Assembly (NCBI GenBank): GCA_003255025.1
Contig: QANY01007975.1
Span: 248,001 to 312,000 of the forward strand
DNA: 64,000 nucleotides
Direction of reading: 5' to 3'
DNA from: Datisca glomerata
Taxonomy: Eukaryota > Streptophyta > Magnoliopsida > Cucurbitales > Datiscaceae
Positions within the stretch are counted from its first letter, which is position 1. Every line of letters starts with the position of its first letter. Shown piece after piece: positions 47,108 to 60,006 of this stretch. The position numbers and the translations under genes were made by a program. The notes below the pieces were generated by a model that did no database searches, had not been told where the DNA came from, and saw only the letters and a list, made by a program, of their open reading frames with translations.

Positions 47108-50100
47108 CTAGCCGTTAAACAAGTTACTATTATTTTCTGGAGGAGGCGGATCAATGTGCACCTGGCGAACAAATTGTCCTTTTACTCGAGGACGCTGCTC
47201 TGCTAGCTTTTTCCTACTCTCATATCGAACCTGCGGATAACAGGATCTTATTAACATTGAAGCATAGTTGAAAAATCAAAGTTTGTGAATGGATGGTAGT
47301 ATTTTTTTGGCAAAGTTGTCGTCTTATAAGTAATGACAAGGCCAAGGGTATCATTGCTAACCTTTTTCTCATAACATCTATCTTTACGTTTCAAGCGGAA
47401 CTTGTTCAAAGCTGCTTCTCTTTGCGTAGATCGATGAAGATTTCCTCCATTAGAAAATAAAGCTTCTTCATTTTGGTCTTCGGATGCAGTCCCGACAAGG
47501 GTAACATGATCATTGTTACTGTTACTTCCGCAGGCATTTCCATATCCCACATTACTGAGATGAGTTATGGCACCATTACGTAAGCTACTACTACATGCAC
47601 TGTGATCCATGGTGGAAGAAATATGCCCGTGATCCTCCAGAAAATCCAGTTTGTGCCCCTGTTTTTGCAACCTTTGGCTTGTGGAAGCGTTGACATTTTG
47701 ATGATGGGGGTTGTACGGCTGCTCAGAGTTGTGATTTTCAAGATGAGAGTGATAAAATGTTTTCATCTGAAAGGAAGATAAAGGATGAGCAGCTGAAGTG
47801 GGGCTTGGTGTAGGTGATGGGCCAGATTGTGTGGAGAATATCGGAGAAAGTACAGAACCATAGCCTGAGTGTGGATCATTAAACCTAACACCTTTCACCA
47901 CTACAGGGGTGATGATTTCGTTCTCTTGAGGGTGTGATGGTGCAATATTAGAATGGTTGGATGGACCGGTTGTAAGAGAGATGCTACTTCTTTGTATGCC
48001 TAACGAGGGATCGGTAATATCAGAGGCATGACCATGAACAATACTGAATAAATGTTTCTCAAGATTTGATCCATTTTCTTGATCACGAATACTGACCAGC
48101 TTTTGCTGATGGTGCTGCAAGGGCCGGTAAGTATATCTGCACAGACCATCGAATTGCTGAGCAGATAGAAGAAAAATGGAACAGAAGAAATATTTAAGCA
48201 ATTCAACTTTTCAGTTTCACCACTAAGCACGTTTATTGTTTACATTTCAGAATGTAATAATATTTCCTCATATAATAGTATCAATCAAAATACGACATTA
48301 ATCACAAGCAAATATTTTTTTATGAATTTATGAGTAACAAACTTGTGATGAATTTAGGAGTACATTCTATGGGTTACAAAGAAGTTTACTACTACTATAT
48401 CAAATGGGTAGTTCCTTGCTCTTGGTTCGGGTGATAAATAAGCTGCTGGTACTCAACCATAAGGCTCCCCAAATGATAATGATAGAAAAGATTAAAACTG
48501 TGAAACAATACTTTAGAGTGACTTGAGAGCCAAAAAAATTTAACTTTAAATGGAAAGTTTCCTAAATTATTGCGTAAATCAGCATCCTAAGCATGAAAAC
48601 TCAAAAGCATGAAAACTTAATCAGAACTATACCGTGTAAAAGCTGATGCATTAGACTGCCTAAGCACATGCCTTTGTTTAGTAAGATTGTCCTCAAGGTC
48701 ACCAGGATTAGATCTTCTTAAAGAAAGATCCAACTGCGTATCAGAATCGAAATTGCTAGCACCATTACTTGAAGAAGAGTTTTTATGATTGCATTGCCCA
48801 TATTTGCTAAATCCTCCAATCAAGTCAGCAATAGTTCTGGAAGCATTTACAAGCTCAACATAGTTATCACATGCCTCACTAACAATATTATGAGCATTCC
48901 TATGACCTTTTGGCTCAACATATGTGTTTTCGGTAATTACTGCGGTAGCCTCCTCATTTGTGCCCACAGCAGATCCTGGTTCAGTTGGAATGCTTTCAGC
49001 TGTTAGATGCTTTCCCAGAAAACTGGACATACTATGTTGATACCTAATCAAACATGTGAAAGTATTCTACCTCCATTTTCACTTTCATGCATAAGCAATT
49101 GACGGCTTAAGTTGATATCAACTCCATCCTTCGGTAGCTTCAAGTGACTGAGAGAAGTTCTTGCCAGCTTTGGCTGTGAAGCTTCCTGCATAGTTTCCAT
49201 GGGGATGCTACTCTCAGCCTCCAGATCTGGCTTCGTACAAGAGCTCTGCAAGAGACAAAAATTGAAGTGTTCATATAGTAGCCCGCTTGCCATACATAAA
49301 GAACTTCGGTCTCATCCATGAGCAACCCTACACACACACATCGGGATATAACAATTTAACACTCCTAGTACTCTTATTGATCAACCACTAGCAAGGCTAT
49401 CAGACTCCACACAAGTCGATCATAATATTGTGGACAAAAATCTTATCTCTGGCTTATTGGAAGAGCCAAGATTTCCCCAAAAATGGGGAAATTCAGGCTG
49501 CTTGCAAACTCAAACAAAAGACCAAAAAGTTCAAACTCTTGTAGAAATTGGAATGTTAAAAAGAGCTAATTGATGTCTTCTGACATGGAAATGAAGGGAA
49601 GAGACAAAATTCTATACAATAAGTGAATAAGTATCTGATCAATATCCAAACAAGAAAAAATGGGGAAAGAAAATAGGAAGAGTAAGTTTGACCTGTTATC
49701 TAGGAAGTATCAAGATAAAAAAGTTGAACCAAGGTCAGACCTTGATGATGGGGAAAACCACGGTGCCAGAAAAATATATTCTACAATAGTATGAGAAAAG
49801 GGGAAAGCTTCCTAGATGTGTGAAAAACCAAGAACCCTATGATCAAATCTTGAAAAATTTACGTAGCAGCAACCAACCCTTTATTTTTCTGCCTCATCAA
49901 CAAAGCATAGAAAACTAACCTGAGCATCACTCCCTTTTTCAATATAATCTTTGTTCCTCTGACTGTTAGCCATATAACCACTTGAATGATTGCTTGCAGC
50001 ATCATTCTCTGATGTGACTTCAATTCTTTGTTGTCCAACACTCTCTTGGGGGCCATTCCTACCAGCAGCTGACTGATAGAAGCACAGAACATTTCAACGA

Positions 50101-51126
50101 TGCAGGAGATGAAACTTGTATGTAACAAAGGAAAGAAGAAAGAATCTCAGAATTATGAGTAAACACATACTGTTTGTCTTCTCCAAACATGCTGCCACAG
50201 ATTTCTCAGCTCATTTCTCCTAATAGGTTTAACGAGATAGTCAGCAGCACCTCTCATCATGCATTTGTATACAGTGCTAATAGAATCGTGTGAGGACATC
50301 ACTGCATAATTGGAATACCAAAATCGTCGAGGAAAAAATTAGCAAAGTGGAAAACAAGTCACTGGTATATACAATCAATCTACAGGAGTCCATATAAATC
50401 ATACTTATAACAGGAATGTTTTTGCAAATATCATGCTCCATTATTAGTGTAAGCAGAGCGAATCCAGATATTGACGGCAAATCCACTTCCATCAGTATGA
50501 GGTCTATGTTGTAGGGTTTTCCCTTGATTAGCTCCCACGCCTTTAAGCCATCAGGAACAGCTGCAACTGCTCAATGGAAAAATTTAACTCTCTTTAGTCA
50601 GAGTATCACATTGACAAGTTTCATTTGAACACGCAAATTATATTGCAGACATATTAAGTTGAAAGCAAGTACCATCATGAGTAACCAATTCAAGGTCAAA
50701 TTGCAATATAAAAAAGCCTCAAAAGGTATGTCCAGGTAAATTAGCTAACAAATTGATTTGATAAAAAGACATTATAAAAGATTTCACAACATTTCACAGA
50801 GATGGAAATTGGCCTATCCTGAATTCACTACAGAAATCTGAATTTGAACTTGGGTGAATGAAGCGACCACCATCCCTTTTGGTCCTCTTGAGAACTTTCA
50901 GGTGCTTTCGCAAGGTATAGACAAATAAGGAAAACATAATTTGTTTCATCTAGCTTCTAGATCCACTTTCTTCTTCTTCTTTTTTTCTTTTGATCAGTAA
51001 GATAGATCCTGATTCTTTCATTTTAAGTTAATGATCTATCATCTACTCATCTCTTGTGCCGCCTTCTTCCCTTTCAACTTCTCGAAAACAATTTTTCTGG
51101 CTAAACTTAATTTTCAAGTGTCTTCA

Positions 51127-51173
<47 letters not shown>

Positions 51174-51270
51174 NNNNNNNNNNNNNNNNNNNNNNNNNNN
51201 NNNNNNNNNNNNNNNNNNNNNNNNNNNNNNNNNNNNNNNNNNNNNNNNNNNNNNNNNNNNNNNNNNNNNN

Positions 51271-51308
<38 letters not shown>

Positions 51309-51772
51309 AAATGAATTGATTACTCTGATCATGCAGAAGAGTCAGCGCAATCAGATTGTTAATTTTACTACTTCAGAAACCAGCCAGATAAAAACTACCA
51401 TTTTCTCCAATGCTTTTGCAGAATTGAAAAACAATTACAGAGAAAGGAGAAAAAGAACAAGAAAAAAGGGAAAAAAGAAAAGAAAAATAACTAACTAGGA
51501 AGGGAAGCAAGGAAGAAAAGAAGGAATAACAGACCTCTGTAGCTACATTTCCTAAGAAGGGCAGCAATTATCTGCCTTGTGGAATCATCAGCTTCAACCA
51601 GCAACACCCTAAGCATCATCCTCTGCAAAAACCTCTCCCACCTGACCGCAACCCCACTTGAATTACCATCTCTCCTCCTCTTCTCTTGAATCTCCTCCTT
51701 CTCATCCTTGGGCGCCTCACTATCTCCCCTCACTTCCATAATCTCACTACTCACCATCACCACATCTCCCAT
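47108..51772 (-). CDS. PRR5: Pseudo-response regulator (PRR5/PRR9 clade), circadian clock repressor
   Basis: Coding exons on minus: 51772-51535, 50566-50405, 50301-50171, 50072-49920, 49245-48633, 48136-47362, 47230-47108. All borders are GT/AG. The pseudo-receiver (about residues 54-170) has [28 protein letters not shown] and [20 protein letters not shown]. The phospho-acceptor Asp is Glu (E106), as in PRRs, while the Lys of LVKP (K158) remains. An EAR-type LDLSLRR lies in the middle. The CCT domain is split over the last two exons: [20 protein letters not shown], then [23 protein letters not shown]5/7/9 repress CCA1/LHY with TOPLESS and bind DNA through CCT. Exon 5 as listed carries TGA (49050-49048, codon 294) and is one base out of frame. 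Splicing out 49070-48976 would restore the frame. PRR7 is less likely on the receiver sequence. Confidence 0.88.
48976..49070 (-). other. Frame interruption or possible 95-nt intron in the PRR gene
   Basis: Without splicing here, exon 5 has a TGA at 49050-49048 and its length (613) is one base short of the needed phase. A GT at 49070-49069 (GGAG|GTAGAA) and an AG at 48977-48976 (ACCAG|GATCT) would remove both problems and join ...ESENG to GSAVGTNEE in frame. Against this, the removed bases are themselves open in the downstream frame ([13 protein letters not shown]), as coding sequence would be. Confidence 0.45.
51132..51306. repeat. (AG)n microsatellite with 97-base assembly gap in PRR intron 1
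   Basis: GA repeats at 51132-51173 and 51271-51306 flank a run of N from 51174 to 51270. The gap lies entirely within the first coding intron (51534-50567), so no exon is affected. True length is unknown. Confidence 0.95.
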
Positions 51773-52037
51773 TTACACTCTCTCACTTACTGTCCCTAAC
51801 TACCGTAATACAATCACAACCAGATGAAGAAACAGAGCAGGCAGAAGCCGAGAGCTGGAAATCTCATCCTCTGGCTTCTGCGCCAACACTTGAAGTTCAA
51901 CAAATATCTGAAAAATATGAAGGCAGTAATAAATTAATGGGAGGATCCAACGGCGAGATTGAACAGTCCACTCCAAACCCACCTGAGATCCAAGGGCTTA
52001 AATCATAAAAAAAAAATTCCAACACTAAGTTTCAGCA

Positions 52038-52046
52038 AAAATATCT
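52038..52046. promoter_or_regulatory. Evening element upstream of PRR gene
   Basis: AAAATATCT is a perfect evening element, 266 bp before the PRR ATG. CCA1/LHY repress and RVE8-type factors activate through it. Arabidopsis PRR5 is a known target, so its presence here fits the gene assignment. Confidence 0.7.
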
Positions 52047-52084
52047 CGAGCCTCTCCTCTCATGGGGTATGGCCCACACCCCAC

Positions 52085-52090
52085 CACGTG
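52085..52090. promoter_or_regulatory. G-box upstream of PRR gene
   Basis: CACGTG in the context CCACCACGTGAGC, about 313 bp before the PRR ATG and 39 bp from the evening element. G-boxes bind bZIP (HY5) and bHLH (PIF) factors and often mark light-regulated clock promoters. Use in this gene is inference. Confidence 0.55.
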
Positions 52091-52179
52091 AGCAGTCCAA
52101 TCTCTTGGCCTAAGTTCGATCAGAAGGCTATTAGTCATTGGGTTTTGTGGCTGTGCGCGCGGCTGGTTGGTGGGTGAAA

Positions 52180-54030
52180 TTTTTTCCTCCTTTTTCTTTT
52201 CTTTTTAATTTTTCTTATAATTAAAAGAGTCAACATAGCAATATTGGAGGAATTGGATATTTTCGGTTCCAAATGTGTGCTCTGCGTTAAGAATCTTTTG
52301 ATTTTCTGTGTCAAAATATAAAATTTTAAATCCTATTATTATTTTTTTCAAGGATTTAAATCCTATTATTGATCTTTAAATAATAATTATATATTCATTT
52401 CATTATTATTCCACGTTTGAATGTTTTTTAGCTTCGACATTAATATAATGGGATAAATGAATTTAAATATCTATGATGACTCATTTCATTTGGTTTTTTA
52501 CTAAAATAAAACAAGATATTTTGGAGTGGGAACGTTTGACAGGTAGTGGGTCCCACTTGAAAGGCACTTGTCTTCTCTGGACAGCATTTTGACACGTGGA
52601 GTGTTCAAATGGGACGATAGATTTGTGGCTTTGAACTTGTCAAGGTCTCTGGATATTATAGTTTTTACTATTATTAATATTAAGTTTGGGGTAGAACTTG
52701 AAAATGAAATTCTAGGTAATATAATAATCAAAATTAAAAATAAAAGGTTTATGGGATTTTAATTGGACGGTGATTGGCGTGCCTCATAAGCGAAGTCCTA
52801 TGAGAAAGAAATTCTCCATAATCTATTTTAACCAAGTGGTCGGAAAGAAGTAGAACAAGGATCAAACGCAAATGATATTATAGGAGCGACAACTACAAAA
52901 CCCAATGATTTTTAAGTTCATGTCATACGAGGAAATTCACAGTTTTGTTTTTAACGTTAATATCATTAGACAATCTCTCCTATGTTTAAGAGATTGAAAC
53001 GATTCAAATCAGTTTTAACTATTAAATTTAGTTTGATATAAACCGTTAAGAAAGTGAGTTTCATAAAAAAATATTTTTGTATTTTCTGCTATTTTATCTC
53101 TTATTAGTATTCGATCAAGACTGTCAAATTTCAACGTGAACAACCCTTAACATAAATCCTTATGTTTTAAGAACATTGGATGCTCTATATCATAGGACTA
53201 ATGCACTGTATTTTTGAAATATCATATTGCGTGGCTTTGAATAATCTTTCTGTCACTTGTCGATAAAAAACAATAACGTTTTTTAAACTAATATATGTAT
53301 ATAACTTTTTTCTCACAAGAGAATTGAGAAATTTGCAGGATCGATGATACATAAAGATAACATTTTGCTATAATTATTTGAACTAACACGAACAATATAG
53401 TCACTTCAAATAAATGTTTGCACTCAATAAGATTTGAGCGAATAAAGCTTCAAATTATAAGTGTTCATTTATCAAGCTAGAACCAAGGGATAATTAATTT
53501 CCTTGTTTTGTTTATTTATTAAGTTAGAAGGTGAGAACTGGCAGGAGCAAATCGCTACTAAACCATATGATTAATTATTACAAACTAATATCTATATTGA
53601 TTTACGAGATATACCAATGTCTACAAACTTTAGAGCATGTCACCACATGGGTTATTTAAATTTTTAATGATTTAATCATTTATCTATGTGTATTTTTAAT
53701 AAAATGCTTCTTTTTGCCTCTCAAAATGGTAATTAATAGCTATAGAGCTTTTTTAATTTCTAGTTGGAGAAAATAGATTGGCTTAATGTATTAATTTAGA
53801 GGTTTCTTGTTTTGCTCAAAAACCTTTTCAGCCTTATTCATTTACGTGGTAGAGAAATTTGTTAATTTAAGACAAATACTATTTCATCAAACTAGTTAAT
53901 GCTTAATTATTAGTTTAAGCTATTTTTACGTTAATTAAAAAATAATAATATCGATATAGCCTCCTCTTTATCATTTCAGACAAAGTGTTACTAATATAAT
54001 TATTAGTTTATAATTATGACCTTTTTAGTC
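52180..54030. other. AT-rich intergenic region
   Basis: No gene is recognised on either strand. Sequence around 52500-52760 has G/C-box-like islands (GACACGTGGAG at 52592) but no supported transcript. Confidence 0.4.
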
Positions 54031-54035
54031 ACATA

Positions 54036-54084
54036 TTTATCAATTAACAAATAAATATTGATATTTTATTTGTTAATTGATAAA
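54036..54084. repeat. Perfect 20-bp inverted repeat (hairpin)
   Basis: The left arm at 54036-54055 (TTTATCAATTAACAAATAAA) is exactly complementary to the right arm at 54065-54084, with a 9-base loop. Beside it, 54084-54165 is similar to 60635-60716. Confidence 0.85.
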
Positions 54085-54899
54085 CATGACCTTATGAAAT
54101 TGGCTACGTTCAAAGAAAACTCAAACATTAGACTAAAAAACAACAAATCTTTGCGTAATTACACATGGACACTTCATTATCGTTACTACTTTACATTACT
54201 AATATTATCTTAAAGGATTGAACTATGTGGAGATAAGATTAGCGGCCAATTGCTCTCTTCTCTTGCTAATTAACACGCATGGCTTCGTCCTGCATATAAA
54301 GTATTTTAATTGTAATTACTTTTCATCATAATTTTTGTTTAGACAAATAGAAAGGAAAGTGACATCGTGTGGATGTAGTGTCCAGACCAATTGTGTATTT
54401 CGTTAAGGATATGCAGTTATTAATACATTTTATATTTTACTATTATCTAAAGAAATTTTTGACTGTCTAATTTGTGGTTGGAAAATAAAGTTTTTTTAGA
54501 AAGTGAGAACAAGGTAAAGAATTTATTTTTCCGGAAATTTTAATATTTTAAAACATATTTGGTATTCATATAAGGCTGTTTTAGGGAATAGCAGGAAAAA
54601 AATAGGTTTTGGGGTGGAGTTGCAAAAATAGTTGAAAAGTTTTTTATTTGTAAAAATACCCGAAATATGACCGCGGTAAATAATTTGTTTACTAAAATTA
54701 GACAGTGGTAAACATATGATTTGCCATATTATGGCCATTTTTTTAAATAAAATTTTTTTCTAGACAAATTTGCAACTTGAACTAGGAAATGGGCCATTTT
54801 TACAGTTTTCCTCTATTTTTATTCATTTTTTTAGAGAAATAAGATTCAAGTGTTATTTTAATTTTATTGTAGAGAATGATCATCTTATTATTGTTTCTA

Positions 54900-55563
54900 T
54901 ACTTTCTTGATATGTGTAATTTGGTTATTAATGACATGTTTCTTCTACAACATTTCATAATTTTTTCATTCATGTATGTCAAAGCTAAATTACGCGTACA
55001 TGAGTTGATCTAATGGACTGGTGCACATTGAAGGGTTTAAAATCAAGCCTAACTAAACATGTTATATATCATAAATCATAAGATATATATGTTTTCATGA
55101 AATTCATCAAACTCTAAGCTTAGATACATATTTCATTTTGATTCCATTGAGAAAACGATGTAGATAACTTGCTTGCGGAAGACTTACCTGATTTCATGAA
55201 TAATTGAATGAAAAAGTGATAGATCAGATTTTCTGAAATTGGCACAAGCCCTTGAGTTCTTCTCCAAAATTCTCTCTTGAAGGAATATGGATAACGGTTA
55301 AAAAAACTGGCTTGAATATGTAATTTGAGGACCATAACCTTTTTAAATAACTGAGCAGTTAAAAACTATTGATATTTCTAATTTGACCCTTCAACAAATG
55401 AAAATATCATTTCTAGTATCTACACATTAGTTCCATGAAAATTATACTTATAAGCCTTAGAAATTTAATTTCTTAATTAGATAAGTTTAATTAGACTTAT
55501 TCAAAGATAACACAACATATTTAACTTTACGTGTGTGACTCCACATGTTGAAATTTTCCAACA
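54900..55563 (-). repeat. Copia D 3' LTR (left end unresolved)
   Basis: Read on minus it begins TGTTGGAAAATTTCAACATG at 55563, next to the short purine-like end of the internal region (AGCAGAT). The element's RNase H lies further right, which fits a 3' LTR. The other terminus could not be fixed and no second copy was found. Confidence 0.5.
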
Positions 55564-58500
55564 ATCTGCTATTGGGCCACATATGTAACCTTATAAATGT
55601 GTTTAATTTTATGAGCTCCTAGAATTTACTATCTAAAATACAAGGTATATTTGAAACAATCTCGTTCATTGACTATAATGACATAGGATCAAAGCAGTCT
55701 TCATTACTTTTATTGTAACTAAACCCGTCAATGGTCACATATACCAATACAATCAAATGACATAGGTCAACCATGAATGCGTAGCATGGAAAATTACATG
55801 CAATGTGATTTATACATGTATATTTCTAACTGGTCGTACTTTACTTTAGTGAGTTCAACAACATGATATCACAGAGCGGAATGAATTGAATAACTTTATT
55901 TCGGATCAGAAAATACCATATACAAAATTTTCACAAAATACAACATAAAGAAATAACCAAACTCCCACTAAACCATTGATATCCTCAAACAACATAACAC
56001 CCATATGAGTAGTGTGCTCGTGAAAGACCTTAGGTGATAATCCTTTAGTGAGCGGATCCGTTATCGTGAAGTTTGTCTCAATATGCTTTATGGACATCTG
56101 ACCACTCTGTACATTTTCTTTTTCAGCTAGGAACTTAATCTCAATATGCTTTGACTTAGATGAGCTCCTGTTTTTGTTGAAATATAAAACTGTTGATTTA
56201 TTGTCACAATACAACTTTAGTGGCCTTTCAATGCTCTCAATAATGCACAGTCCAGTGACAAAGTTTCGCAGCCATATTCCATGATTGGATGCCTCACAAC
56301 ATGCTATAAATTATGTTGCCATGGTGGAGGAAGCTATGAGTGTCTGTTTGGCACTCCTTCAAGAAATGGCTCCACCAGCCAACAAGTGAATGTAGCCCGA
56401 AGTGGATCTTCTGCTGTCTTGGCATCCAGTAAAATCAGAGTCAGAATATCCAATGACCTCTAACTGATCTGATCTCTTATACATAAGCATGTAATCTTTT
56501 ATTCTTTGTAAATATCTCATAAATTGTTTAGCTGCTTTCCAATGATTCATCCTAAAAATACTAAGATATCTGCCCAACATACCAACGATGTACGTAATAT
56601 CTGGACGCATACAGACCTGAACATACATTAGACTCCCCACATCAAATGCATAAGGAATCTTCTGCATTTCTTTAGTTTCAAGGCTATTCTTAAGGCACTG
56701 ATTGAGATAAAACTTGTCTCTTTTAGTGATAGGGGTGTCACCGGGTTTACAATCTTGCATGCCAAACCTTTTGAGCAGTTTTTCTATATAATTTTTTTTA
56801 TAATCCAAGAATACCCCAAGAATGATCCCGGGGTATCCAAATCCCTAAAACAAAAGAAGTTTCACCAAGATCTTTCATTTCAAAATTCTTAGAAAAAATT
56901 CTCCTAGCCTTGTGCAACAGACCTAGGTCATTATTGGCAAGCAATATATCATCAACATATAAAATCAGAAATATTAACTTACTCCCACTAAACTTGTGAT
57001 ACACACAATCATCAACAATATTTGCTTCAAAACCAAATGAGACGATTATCTTATGAAATTTGTGGTACCATTGACAGAAAGCTTATTTGAGCTTATAGAT
57101 GAATTTTTTAGCTTGTAAACCATATTCTTTGGATCTCCGACCACAAAGCTGTTTGGTTACATCATATAAATTGTTTTATCAATGTCTTCATTAAGAAACG
57201 TAGTTTTCAAATCCATCTGATCTCAAGATCAAAATGTATCACAAGCACCATAATTATTCTAAAAGAGTCTTTCATTGAAACCAGAGAGAAAGTCTCTTTA
57301 AAGTCAGTGGACCTTTTGAGTAAAATCTTTAGCTACAAGACGAACCTTATATCTTTTTACATTACCTTTTGAGCCCCTTTTGGTTTTAAATATCTATTTA
57401 CAACCAATGGGCTTCTTACCTTCAGGTAAAGAGACAAGATCTCAAACGTGATTATCTTGCATAGACTTATACTCTTCAGTCATAGCCTAAATCCACTTTT
57501 GAGAATTAATATCTTGCATGGATTGGTGGAAGTTGATTGGACCATCTTCCACCAATTCGTTATTTTCTTCATTTTCTGGGAGAGATACCACATAATCATC
57601 TGAAATAGAATTTCTCCTTTCTTTCATGGATCTCCTTAGTGGCATTGCATCTTGAGGTTGTTGAGTTTGTTCTTCTGGAACATTAACCTCAACTTGAATG
57701 GGGAGTTGTTCGACATTGTCTTGTTTTGGTTCTGGATTCGCTTCTTGATCAATGACATGAATGAAAACCTGCACACTATCAGAAGTAGTGGTTGTAGTAG
57801 GAATAGAAGATGATTCCTCCTCAATGACAATGCCCCTTATTTTATTTCTCCCCCAAACTCAACATCCTAAAAAAATCAATAACTTTCCCATCTAAAAAAT
57901 ATTTTTTAGCGTAGGATCATAGAACTTGTAGCCCCTTGATCGCTCAGAATAACTAATAAAATAGCTGCTCACTGTTTAGGAGTCCAATTTATTTTTATTT
58001 AGCCTATAAGGCATTGCCTCAGCTGGACATCCCCTAATGTGAAAATGCTTCATACTAGGTTTTTTTCCTATCCAAAGCTCATAAGGTGTTTTGGAAGCTG
58101 CTTTAGTTGGTACTTTATTAAGGATATAATCTGATGTCTTTATTGCCTCTCCCCAAAGTGATTCTGATAAGGTAGAATGACTAATCATACTACTCACCAA
58201 GTCCTTAAGGGTTTTGTTTCGTCTCTCAACAACACCATTCATACTAGGGGAACCTGGCATGGTGTACTGTGGGACTATTCCATATTCCTCTAGGAATTGG
58301 GCAACTGACCCTTGACGTTATTCTCCTGAACCGTCAGATCTACCATAATATTCACCACTACGGTCAGATTTGACACTTTTAATCTTTTTGCTGAGTTGGT
58401 TCTCAACTTCAGCCTTAAATATTTTGAACACATCCAAAGACTTTGATTTATCATGAATAAGGAATAAGTAGCCATATCTTGAATAATCGTCTATGAACGT

Positions 58501-60006
58501 TATAAAATACTATTGACCATTCCACGAAGCCCTTAGGAATGACCCACAAATGTCTGTATGAATCAATTCTAAGACATTTGTTGCTCTATTGGCACCTAAT
58601 TTCTTTTGTTTGTTCTATTTTCCCTTGATACACTCAACATATACGTTAAGGTCTGAAAAATTAAGGGATTCTAAAATTCCATCTCACATAAGTCTCTGAA
58701 TTCTCATTTTGGAGATATGACCTAAGCGCATGCGCCAAAGTGTGGCTGAATTTTCCTTATTAATTTTCCTTTTAGTGCCTCATGATTCCATGTGCAAGAC
58801 TTCATTATAAGATGTATTAACATCAAGCAATTATAAGTTATCATAAACATTAAGAATACCAGTAACAACAATGTTTGAATTTATTGATAAACTAAATTGA
58901 TTATTTTCAAATTTACAACAATAACCTAATTTGTCAAACTTATAAACAGAAATCAAATTCTGTCTAAACCTGGTACACCGCAAGTATCAAATAATTCCAA
59001 ATAAAATCCAATTCTTAATAACAACTTATAATGCTCAATAGTCTCTACTTCTACCGATTCTCCATTTCCCACACAGATGTATCTTTCAACATCAATTATA
59101 TTTCGGTAGCTCAAGCAACCCTGTATAGAAACACTTATGTGAGTAGAGGCACCATAATCTAAGCACTAAGTGTTTCTAGGTACTGAAGCCAAATTTACCT
59201 CAGAACAGACCAAAGTAAGAGACGTACCTTTCTTGACACGTCATGCGTGATATTTGGCATAGTCATTCTTTACATGTCCAGGTCTTCCACAAAAGAAACA
59301 ACCGTCATTGTCCTTACGCTGTTTCTTTTCTGTTGAACCCTTAGAAGCTTATGTTCCTTCTTTTTCTTTTTGTCATTACCCTTAGATGTGCTATTCAAAT
59401 GAGCACTTTCAGTCTGATCACGCTTCATCCTCTCTTCCTTTTGCACATAAAATGAAATGAGCTTATTGAGAGTCTATTTCTCCTTCTGACAATTATAACT
59501 AATGTTAAACTGACTGTATTATGCAAGAAGAGATATCAATACCAAATGTATGAGCAAGTCATCTGACAGCTCGAGCTTTAGTGCCTTATGTTTTGAAGCA
59601 ATGTTAGACATTTCCATAATATACTCCCTTATGTTCCATTTGCATTTATAATTCATGCGAATCAAGCGTTGTAAAATTGTGCTTGTTTCCACCTTATCGG
59701 GTTTTGGCAAAACACTTTTCAATCTCAAGAATTAATACTTTGGCATTAGTTATCTCTTCAGATACCGTACCCCTAAATGCCTCCAAAATGCCTAGATTTA
59801 TGATCATCAGACTCATGTGGTTTGAGCGATTCCACCTCTCAAAGTTCTTCCTAGCATTAGGAGAAATTTTGGCCATAAAAGGGGTTGGTTCATCCGTCCT
59901 GAGTGAAAGGTCTAGATCCATGCAACCAAGAACAATCAACATGTTCTCTTTCCAATTCTTAAAGTTGGCCCCAGTCAGATACTGTAGTTACATTAGCTGT
60001 AGACAT
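55564..60006 (-). pseudogene. Ty1/copia element D, gag to RNase H
   Basis: On minus: gag from ATG 60006 (MSTANVTTVSDWGQ) with DLDLSLRTDEPTPFMAKISP and a stop-broken body. A zinc knuckle near 59305 (CFFCGRPGHVKND) has lost its last Cys. Integrase at 58475-57976 has [20 protein letters not shown] and [15 protein letters not shown] at about 57250-56800 has LIFLILYVDDILLANND with the intact YVDD box. RNase H at 56463-55906 has VIGYSDSDFTGCQDSRRSTS, CDNKSTV and KHIEIKFLAEKE. Many stops make it non-functional. The order is diagnostic of copia, and the 5' LTR and primer site are missing on the right. Confidence 0.9.

Noticed and set aside
51031..51498. Open frame running through the N gap (RERERE protein)
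   Set aside because: It is an artefact of the AG microsatellite and unknown bases in the PRR intron.
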